A DNA stretch of 64,000 bases from Piper betle (Eukaryota > Streptophyta > Magnoliopsida > Piperales > Piperaceae), in the NCBI GenBank assembly GCA_033002965.1, contig JAURVB010001668.1:36342-100341 (forward strand). The letters are read 5' to 3'. The translations under genes were made by a program, and so were the position numbers. Below the pieces are notes generated by a model. That model was not told the origin of the DNA. It ran no database searches and saw only the letters and a list, made by a program, of their open reading frames with translations. Shown here in pieces: positions 55,575-64,000 of this stretch (positions are counted from its first letter, which is position 1; every line of letters begins with the position of its first letter).

Positions 55575-56663
55575 CACTATTTTTTGGTCCGAGGGCAGCT
55601 CGAAGTGCGATGGTATTATTCGTGAAGCTATTTATTAGACTACTATCATACAAATTTTATAAAAGTGGATTTTAACCCTTAAGAAGGCTTAAGACAGACA
55701 AGCTTTAATAGATTTTATTTCATGCATGCTGAATCATACTACATAGGAGGGATATTTAGACTTAAAGTTCATAACATGAGTTCTTTGAGAGTAGACCTTC
55801 ATACCAATTTTACCCACTAAGTCCAGCTTTATTGTTCAAGTCTTGGCTTGCTCTTTTTCCATGTCCGTTGATGGTGTTTGCTATTGAATGTCTTGATTGC
55901 ACATAGCATAGCCCTTTCATTCATGCTTCTTTGTAGCATACTTAAGATGCTGTGTGAAAAAGGCTCTTTGAAAAGGTGTTGAAAGGTAGATTCATGCTTG
56001 GCAGTGTTAGCACTTTCCCTCTTAGAAGGAGGAATCCGCTATGGGCATGCACCTTATTCAAACAAAAGATCGAGATTAACTTTCAAATGGCAAGTGAAAG
56101 AATGTCCTCTTTCTTTTTAAGGAAGAATAGAAACCAATCACACATTTCGAAGGAGCAAAGGAGGACGGAAAAGGCAGCACCTCTCCGACAACAAAGAGGA
56201 TGACTTTACAAATATGATGATCACTCCAACCTATAGAAGAGGCACACCTCCATTGTAGTTAAGAGGTTGCATGCTGTGATGTGCTCCAATTCTTATTCTT
56301 AGGTCAAGTGATTGGATTTATGTATCTTATTATTTGATACATATGACTTCAATTAATGTAAACATTGGGTAGTCGTGGTTAGCTATTCCACATACCCGCA
56401 TGCATGGTCTTCACATAGATTTTCACGTGGTCTTTACGTGAAAAAATTTAAAGACATAGAACATCATCAAGTGTCAGGGTACTCTAACAATTGGTTTTCA
56501 CGTGGATCTTAATGGGGTATGAATTGTATGCTCCTTCATTCACATTTCTTCAAAACACAAACAAATACAACCAAATAAGGTTAATGTACCTTTAGGTACT
56601 CCACATCGTGCTCCAGGACTTTGAGGCTTATATCTTATTGATGATGATTAGAATGCCCCAAAT
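55575..56663. other. Spacer between opposed LTRs, no gene seen
   Basis: About 1.1 kb. The 75-residue frame at 55976-56203 has no recognisable domain. No retrotransposon domain lies between the LTRs, so they are not the two ends of one element. Confidence 0.5.
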
Positions 56664-59600
56664 TGTAACTGCTCCATAATCATGATATAATAATATAGAA
56701 CTTAGAGAACACATGTGCTCAAATAATCACCACAGACTTAATCTAGATCACACATATCTCATACATCAGGGCACATGCCCGCAAAATAATACGTTCCGAA
56801 TTCTTAATACATAAGACCAATAATAATACATCACAACTAAATATTATCCCCTGCCATAAGTGTTCTAATCTGTTCGCTTGTGCCAGTCATCGAGATTACA
56901 CACCTACATATATATTACGAAAACTATCATTATTCAAACAATTTGATTACTGGTTTGAAAATAACTACTGATAATAACAACTTGCAAATGAGTATCTTAA
57001 CACCTACGTAAATGTCGTAAAACTTCAGAAAGCTTCACTGGGTGGTAAACAAAGACAACATCATAAATGGGCTGACTCGCATGCATGACAATAAACATAT
57101 CATACATAAGGAGCTTACACCCTCATATCCTTCATATATTGCTCACTGCGGTACTCAAGTGATTCAAATTTAAAGTGCCACATATTTCGAAAATGTGTTG
57201 TATTACACAGTACCCTACATAAATTGTACTACTTTAGGGTAAGTGAATAATAGTGAAATCTGCATATCTCTATACCACTCATTCTCTTATTCGTAAAATT
57301 CATCAATTTACACATATTTATATTATAGTCTAAGGAGGGGCCTTATTATAAGTTTTTAGATCTTTATTTTGAAAAACAATAAGGGTCTCATCCTTGTAGT
57401 TTTACTAAATTGAAGAGAAACTCGTCTAAATGGGCTAGCATTAGAGGGATCCGATACAATGCCGTTGACACCATCCTACATCAAAATCTCAGTTAAAATC
57501 TTACACAAAGAGCCAATTAGAGGTGAAGCTGAAGAGTCCTATGAACCTAGATGAGTCGAGCTCCTCGTCGAAACCTAGCAAAAGATGAAACCTGATCAAC
57601 CTTGGACCACCTCAACACGAAAAAAGAGGCAAGGCCACGACATATGCACATACACATAGGACACTCAATTAACTCAATTATTAGCTTAATGGAGTGTTAA
57701 ACCTCATTAGGTACCCCTTAATCATGTTTCCTTAGTGGGAAATCCCATACATAGGGTTTTATTGAATGGATTGAACCAGATGATTTTTTGGATAGGCCAA
57801 ACAGTATCCAAATAGTTTGAAATTTAAACTAGTGGACCCTAACACTCTAACGCTTAAGTGTAATTTTTACCAAGTGGTGGTCCTTGGGTCAATATGGTGA
57901 ACAAGGCCCACTAAGGTTGGGCTTATGATGCTAGGAATTGTGTTCTTGGGCCGCACATTAATTTTATAAAGGGTTGCTCATATGTTTGAAAACTCTAAAT
58001 GGGCCTAGTTCAGTGCGTGTAATTATCCAACACCATGGTCTTGAGCCCAGAGAAATTTAAGGTAAAAAATCTATGTGTTTGGGCCTGAGTGAGCTTGGGA
58101 GTAAAAGGTATTGGCGATGTTGTTTCTAGAGGTGGACTTATTACGCTTGGGAATTTCCTAACTCGTGATTTGGTGGGCCAAATGCTCCCCAATTTTGATG
58201 ATGCTACTAGGATACATCCTAAGATTTTGGATGAATTTTATCCAAGTAAATCACCATTTTCCTATAATTTTTTATTTTACACCCATAATATGAAATTAGG
58301 CTTCACCCTTCATTTCTGCATAGTTCAGATCACCGACCAATATGATAATATATATAATTTTTATTAAACCCCAAAATTGTCAGGTTTCTTTTATACAATT
58401 AGGGAATCATCACATAATTTTAACAAATTTTATTAACATATTTTAGGTTGCTCATCATAGAGTCTAATCTCTGAGCATGGGAAAATAGTCGAACATCAGA
58501 ACATGCACATAACAACAGCTAGGGTTTTGTTCAAGCTCTTTAGGTGGTTAGATTAGTATGAGTATTTTTCATTGAAGGTAAGATACATACAGAAATGAAC
58601 ACGTACGAAAATGACCCAAAAAACTTATCACATCATGCATTAAAAATTGGTGCAAGAGGCGGCCTAGTCATTGGGACAATGAAAGCAACCAACATTTGCC
58701 AAGTTTGGCTCCATTTCGTACATTTAATCACCATATCCGACAAATTGTACGACATAAAACATGCACATATACGTGTTGTGAGTGTAACAAGACTAATATC
58801 ATGCAAATAGAGCATCTACAAAGAAAGTTATATTTTTTATGGTGAAATAGTACAAGATTGTGATAGCAGTACACTTAAAAGCACAACTATTTATTTACAT
58901 ATTCAAATGTAATCAAACCAATTTTACATAATCCTAACAAGTAGATATACATGATAAAAATAAAAAAATAAATGCACACAAGCACACATACCAGCAAACA
59001 ATAATACACAACGACAAGGGGAGGAAGAAAGGAGATACTTTTACCTTAAAAAGGGGAGGTCACTTGGGGTTTCCTACACTAAGACCTATGACCCTAGGTA
59101 GCTAGGCCTAGCTATGAGGGGCTTAGAGAGGTAGAAAAGGCTTGAAGATGAAGAGGAGAAGTAAAGGAGCAAGGAGGATGATTAGAGGAGATGGGGGAAG
59201 GAGTGAAAAAAGAGAAGGAGAGGGGGTTTAAAGAAAATGGGGAAGCTCTCAACTATCAAGACATGACTTAGTAATGTCATAGGTAAGGTATTAAACCTAA
59301 TGAGGTATGGGTTGGCCTAAAGCCTAAATTTACAGTTTTCACCCTAAAATATTAAGATGACCTTGGGAATAGAGCCGAACGTCCCACAGGGACTAGGACA
59401 TCCATATAGGGTTCAAACACACCACAAACACACTAGACTCATGATAGACATGATCTTAAACCTAACTAGACTCGACTTAATATAAATTAAAAAGGCCAAA
59501 ATATAAGTTGGGATGACATAGTGTCTAGCTCCAAGCACTGAGGGAGATTAAAGTCGTGCTCTGGACACACACATACCATACATAAATATGCACTAAAAAG

Positions 59601-59676
59601 AGCCAGTCAAGCAAATCGATTGGGTCACGACTGAACTGAAACTAAAACCTGTTGGGCAAAAAGCTCGGGTCTTACA
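56664..59676 (-). mobile_element. Long LTR of the same family, minus orientation, about 3.0 kb
   Basis: On the minus strand it begins TGTAAGACCCGAGC at 59676 and ends GCAGTTACA at 56664, TG...CA ends typical of long gypsy LTRs. A pyrimidine-rich leader (CCCCCTCTCCTTCTCTTTTT, 59230-59200 on the minus strand) precedes the part homologous to 53300-55570. Flanking 5-mers (TGTGT and CAAAT) do not match, so either a target duplication is lost or the ends are misplaced. Confidence 0.6.
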
Positions 59677-60563
59677 TGTGTTGAGTGCTTTATGTTTTAT
59701 TTTATGCAACACACTTTCCATGCAGAGTATTTAACTCTACGCTATTAATTAATGACCTTTTACGGGGTTTGCTTAAGTCCTAGAGTCCTAAAGCTGATGT
59801 TGGTTGCACTTAAGGTCTTACATGTGTTGAAAACATGATACATATGTATCTGGTCGATGTGTAAGAGATTTATAATAATAATAATTAATATATATATATA
59901 TATATAATTAATATTTTATCAAAAATATTAAATAAAATATTGTTTAAATTCAATTTTTTCTAAACATAATAAGTATTAAGTGAACTTTTATATAATTGAT
60001 GAATAAATAATAATATCCATACATCTCATACATAAAAGCAAAATTAGTTTGTAAATAAACATGATAATAATTAAGATTTACATTATAATGATTATTTTGT
60101 TAAATTTTATGATAATAAATAAATATGGACCACTAGTTATAACCAAGGCAAAATTTAAAAGTTGTATCTTTTGAAAAAAATAATTATTATATGCCTTACA
60201 AAAATTTTAAAAAATTATAGGTGTATAAATGGTAATAGATTGATAAAAATGAAGTAAAAATAAAGTAAACAAAAAAAATGAAGAGGAATGCTATCATGTA
60301 TTTTATTTTTTATTATAAACTATAAAAGAATGATAAAACCCACCTAAATGTGGATGAAAGAAGTTTGTAGACGGTAGATTTGATTTTCGTTAGAGCATAT
60401 TTAAATATTTTTAATTTTCTAAATCCATAAAATAGTTAACAAAGAGGAAAAGAACTATTTCAAGGGTGTACCAAGTTCGCATTATTATATCAGCTTTGTC
60501 AAAAACCGATACGTATCAATTGTATTTAGTGGCCAATATGTAGGTGATCCCAATAACCATGCT
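59677..60563. other. AT-rich intergenic, no gene seen
   Basis: Includes a second copy of GTCTTACATGTGTTGA (59817; the first at 59669 overlaps the LTR start) and a (TA)n near 59889-59906. There is nothing coding. Confidence 0.5.
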
Positions 60564-61092
60564 AGGGGTGAGCATAGTTCAAGTGAAATCAACGGATCCA
60601 CCGGAATCGAAATTTTGGCTTGGTTCTCTTTTGAGGTAATTCGTTTTGGTTTTCGGTTGGGAAAATACTAAAATTGATCATGACATGGAATTTCAGTTTA
60701 GCACCGAACCAAACCAAAATAATCGAATGAATTGAATTTTTTTAGAATATTATAAAATCTATATTTTATATTAATAGTCATAAAATAATAATAGTTTTAT
60801 AATAAATTTCTATTTTTTAAATATAATGAATATTTAGAATTACATTATTAAATGATTATCTTTATTAAAATAATGACATAATATTGATTAAATAATTAAA
60901 TAAATAATTTTTTAAAAAATTATTACTTAATTCGATTATTTGGTTATTGAACTGAACGGAAGTGAATGTTTTGTTTGGTTTCGGTTCGGTTTCAACTAAG
61001 GTTTGGTTTTGGTTCGGTTTCAACTAGGGTTCGGTTTTGAAATTCGGCTGCTGAATGACTGTCCGACACTTAGGTTCGATTCGGTTCAGTCT
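60564..61092. mobile_element. hAT-type miniature element, about 530 bp
   Basis: Begins near TAGGGGTGAGCA and ends TGCTCACCACTA (reverse complement TAGTGGTGAGCA), with subterminal TCGGTTTGGTT/CGGTTCGGTT sequence. These are the ends of a widespread plant hAT miniature family. No exact 8-bp target duplication was found. Immediately after it, CAGGGGTGGCGAACGAGCC at 61094 looks like the start of another hAT-type end. Confidence 0.6.
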
Positions 61093-61878
61093 GACTGCTC
61101 ACCACTACTCAGGGGTGGCGAACGAGCCTCACCAAGCCTGGCTCGGCTGGCTATTGACTCGAGCTTAGCTTGTCCTGGACTACTTTTTTGAGAGTCCAAA
61201 TCATATGATATTCAACTCATACGGAAAAAAGGTACCCACCCTTATGTGAGGTTACCCCTTTAAACAAGAAGGTTACCAACCTTAAGCATAAGAAGTTACG
61301 CACCACTTCTCTCAACCAAGTGACTCATTCTCTAATCCGTAACGATATCCCCTTACAAAAACCCATATATGATTCTGAATCTTAAACTGTGTGTGCAATG
61401 AGATTGTACAAAACAATGTCTCTGGTTACTTCAAGATATGAGGCTAAGTAAAATTGTAATTTCTTAATTATGGTTCTTTCTATTACCAATGGATAAATAG
61501 CAAGCTATTAAAACAAGTTCAAATGCAAATTTCAACTGAAGCTGATATCTCAACAAAAGATGGAAAATTAAGAATGTTTACTATCCATGACATAAAAGGG
61601 GTTAAAACTTTAGTGCCTAATGGCATTACAATGTTCATGAAAAAAACGTTGCTAACAATCAGATACAAATTTAGTGTTCATCAATGTGTGCACCCATAAG
61701 TTTTACAATTGCCTGTAAAGAAACCTTGAACCTAAAAGAAAACAAAACAGTGGAACTGTAACCAAGCTTTATATCTGTCAATTTTGATTTACAGGATCAA
61801 AATTTGGAGGGATGTATAAATTATTCTCTCTTTACAGCAAATAACAACTGAACATCACAAGCAGTCAAGACAAGCCTT
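61093..61878. other. Intergenic, 3' flank of the Lhcb7 pseudogene
   Basis: Starts with a hAT-like end (CAGGGGTGGCGAACGAGCC, then GGCTCGGCTGGC) without a detectable partner. The rest shows no gene. Confidence 0.4.
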
Positions 61879-63231
61879 TTAAATGATTTTGATAACAGAG
61901 AAAAGGTTATTGTGGACAGGGTCTGAAACATAATCAATGAGATTTTGAATGGGGCCTTTCCTCTCTTAAAAGCCTAACCAAGCAACCATAGCCAAGCGTC
62001 CATTCTTAATCTCTATCACCTTAAGCTCTTCAAATAATTGAGGGTCTTTGGACAATCCCCAGTGATCAAATAGCAGCACCCCCAGGATAGAATATATCCA
62101 TTGCCAAGAAAATTCCCAGAGGCTCCAAAGCTTCTATCCCACAATATCTGGCATACTCCGGCCCAACCTGATGTAGAAAAGATGTTCAAAATGGAGGCAC
62201 CAAAATTCTCAAATGGGTTTTTTTCTATATTGTTTGTCATAACAAAGAGCTTCAATGGTTTTCCTCATTCTATACGAGATACTTGTGAATTGAGAGATTG
62301 AATGTTATGCACTAAAAGATATACCAACTCAAATGGAGTAATATGTTGTATTCTTCCATGAAGTCTGAATTATAAGGTAGACAAGTATTACATTTAGATA
62401 AACACTACAATTTTAAGCATGCATTTCTTTAGAACTCAGGGCCAACAGATCAGAACATGAGTCACTAATAGATGCTGAAGATGAGAGCAGCGAATATGAT
62501 AGCTCTGTTAGATGAACACAGAAAGAAGCAGAACATCATACCATCAGAAGAGCCTGGCAAATAGCAATCACAATGACTCCTTGACTGCCAGCCATACGCA
62601 GCCCTGGGATTCCTAGGTAATCAAGAGTGTCTCCCTATTCCAAATTAGAGAGATAGTTAAACTCACAACTCTAAACAAAACAAAGCCAAAAACCATGCTA
62701 ACATTACTAGTCTATATTAGTGCTTTTGGCAAAATATGGGATGCAGCCAAATTTTTAGGAGTCATCAATGCCATTTTCACACAAAGTCAACGAACAAGAG
62801 GCCCCCAGAATATGTATTACATGATACAGACGCAGACCTTAAGTTTAGCATACCCAACTCGCCGCCAAACAGGCTCAACAAAATGTACCAACTTAAAAAG
62901 ATCCAATAATTGTGGTATGACAACGCCCAGCGCACCAAGCATCGCCTAACGAGCATGCAGTATTTCCAAGCTGCATAGGTGCATTACAAAAGTAGGAAGT
63001 TAGAAACATTTAATTGCAAATGACATGAACATTGAAAGTAAGCTCATAAAAGCAGATGTTGGGTTCAAAGTGAATGCGTCATACTTGAAATAATTCTGGA
63101 AAGCTGCAGGGTCCTTCCCCAGACTAGCTACATCAAACCCATAATCACCAAGGTACTCTCCCTTCAGATGTTTTCAGTATTCATAAGGAATTGGACCAAG
63201 CCATCTAGGCCGCTCTTCTCTATTCCAAAAG
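61879..63231 (-). pseudogene. LHCB7: Lhcb7-like minor chlorophyll a/b-binding protein, pseudogene
   Basis: Minus-strand exon remnants: A (63231-63085) FWNREERPRWLGPIPYEY, stop, KHLKGEYLGDYGFDVASLGK, FQNYF; B (62970-62838) LEILHAR, stop in place of Trp, [34 protein letters not shown] (62634-62542, intact) [32 protein letters not shown] (62167-61879) [20 protein letters not shown], a +1 shift in YPGGA, then [33 protein letters not shown], stop, and after a gap GPIQNLIDYVSDPVHNN. Splice borders remain. Family text and exon pattern fit Lhcb7, a rare photosystem II antenna protein of the thylakoid. Two nonsense codons, a frameshift, a C-terminal deletion and no transit-peptide exon make it non-functional. 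Confidence 0.88.
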
Positions 63232-63390
63232 CTAAAAAAGACAAGAAAAATCCATATATTACAAGTCAATCACCGTTTTCCATAACTCCATCCACCATTA
63301 TGACTAATTATAAAATCGGGAAGTAGCAAAAAACTCCAAGCCAATGTAAACAATCATCCTATGGTCAAGTTCAGTATGCTATTACTATAC
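63232..63390. other. Short spacer between the Lhcb7 pseudogene and the copia LTR
   Basis: The first exon (transit peptide) of the pseudogene would be expected here or further right. It is not seen before the LTR begins. Confidence 0.5.
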
Positions 63391-64000
63391 GTTGGATTTT
63401 GGACATAAATATATACATTTATAATTGTATCATATGTTGTTATTTAAGATTAACCTAAATTTAATTGATCTATTAAAGTTAAGTTTAATTGGTCATTAAT
63501 ATAGGTATGGATTTATATGTATAGATATCATTTTCGTAATTTCTCTTTTATGATGAGTTGAATTGAAATTATGAAAAATAAGGTTATAAATAGGGGGTTA
63601 TAGTCCCCAAATTTGTAAGTAATTTTTCGTTCTAGCTTCTCATTGTCCAGAAACTATGGTGTTGAAGAATGAGTACTGAATTTAGAAGATCAAAATCCTA
63701 AAGAAGTAAAAAATTATTTTGCTTTTATGGATTTAGATATGCTTCTGATTTCAAATTTTATTTTTTTAATGATTCAATATAAAGAAGAATAATGTTTTAT
63801 GGTGATAGTTTTATCATCTGTATAATTTGGTTAAAATTAAAGTTTATTCTTAAGTTTTTAAAATTAAATTAACAAGTGTCATCAAAGCAACTTCATATTA
63901 GATCATTGAAGATTAATTTGATTTGTGTTTAATTTTGGATCAAGATTCAGAAAATATAGATCCCAAAATAAAATCTTATTTGAACTGTCTAGTTCTATAG
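63391..64000 (+). repeat. Plus-strand LTR of the second copia family, cut by window edge
   Basis: Starts GTTGGATTTTGGACATAAAT (expected TGTTG, first base read as C) and is homologous to the minus-strand LTR at 14358-13880 and then to 22685-22480: ATTAAAGTTAAGTTTAAT, GGTCATTAATATAGG, TTGAAATTATGAAAAATAA, GTGTTTAATTTTGGATC, ATAGATCCCAAAATAAAAT. It is either a 5' LTR with the element to the right or a solo LTR. Confidence 0.8.
63585..63593 (+). promoter_or_regulatory. Putative copia LTR TATA box
   Basis: TATAAATAG lies about 195 bp into the LTR, a normal U3 position, and is followed by GGGGTTATAG. It is based on motif and position. Confidence 0.5.

Noticed and set aside
52880..59676. One complete retrotransposon with LTRs at 52880-55574 and 56664-59676
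   Set aside because: The two LTRs are in opposite orientation and the 1.1 kb between them has no gag or pol motif, so they are two separate insertions.
62695..62949. Plus-strand 84-residue frame
   Set aside because: It is antisense to Lhcb7 exon B and has no domain of its own.
61879..63231. Concluding that the plant is non-photosynthetic
   Set aside because: One dead minor antenna gene is not enough: Lhcb7 could be lost or duplicated in a normal green plant. It is mentioned only as something to check.
1..64000. CRISPR array, operons, phage or defence systems
   Set aside because: The window is intron-containing plant DNA with retrotransposons. No regularly spaced identical repeats with unique spacers and no prokaryotic gene clusters are present.

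Overview
The window looks like nuclear DNA of a flowering plant, most likely a eudicot. Recognisable host genes have many short exons with GT/AG introns. The rest is AT-rich and dense in Ty1/copia LTR retrotransposons, long gypsy-type LTRs, LINE fragments, hAT and CACTA miniature elements and (TA)n microsatellites. No prokaryotic, organellar or viral features were seen. The species cannot be named from the sequence alone.

Layout. 1-640: minus-strand LINE endonuclease fragment. 641-3440: AT-rich, low content. 3443-7880: plus-strand Tnt1-like copia element with many stops and lost catalytic residues. 8240-9720: unassigned higher-GC sequence. 9730-11640: non-autonomous repeat with a purine-rich GC block. 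12160-12674: hAT-like miniature element carrying tRNA-like pol III boxes. 13880-22685: minus-strand copia element, split by a 2,890-bp solo LTR (16822-19711) with a perfect 5-bp target duplication. 23548-28325: probable six-exon gene for a small protein of unrecognised family. 28790-30640: 3' half of a minus-strand LINE, itself hit by a 104-bp hAT miniature element with an 8-bp target duplication. 31590-34973: second long LTR of the same family as the solo LTR. 35813-36650: GC-rich palindrome-bearing insertion in a (TA)n tract.

The gene-rich island is 39200-51300. It holds an intact SAM-domain gene (+), a broken X8/CBM43 gene (+), a CACTA miniature element, an intact TMEM256/DUF423 gene (-), a broken CASP-like gene (+) and a DnaJ-DUF3444 gene (-) whose N-terminus is frame-shifted. 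52880-59676 holds two long LTRs of another family in opposite orientation. 60564-61092 is a hAT-type miniature element. 61879-63231 is a clear pseudogene of the minor light-harvesting protein Lhcb7 (-). From 63391 to the right edge is a plus-strand LTR of the same copia family as the 13880-22685 element.

The host genes do not form a pathway: they are independent housekeeping or cell-wall/membrane genes. The main stories are nested transposon history and the number of recognisable genes with frameshifts or stops (X8, CASP-like, Lhcb7, DnaJ N-terminus). I found no convincing undescribed biological system. The closest candidates for novelty are the unrecognised small gene at 23548-28325, the palindromic GC-rich insertion, and the miniature element with internal pol III boxes.
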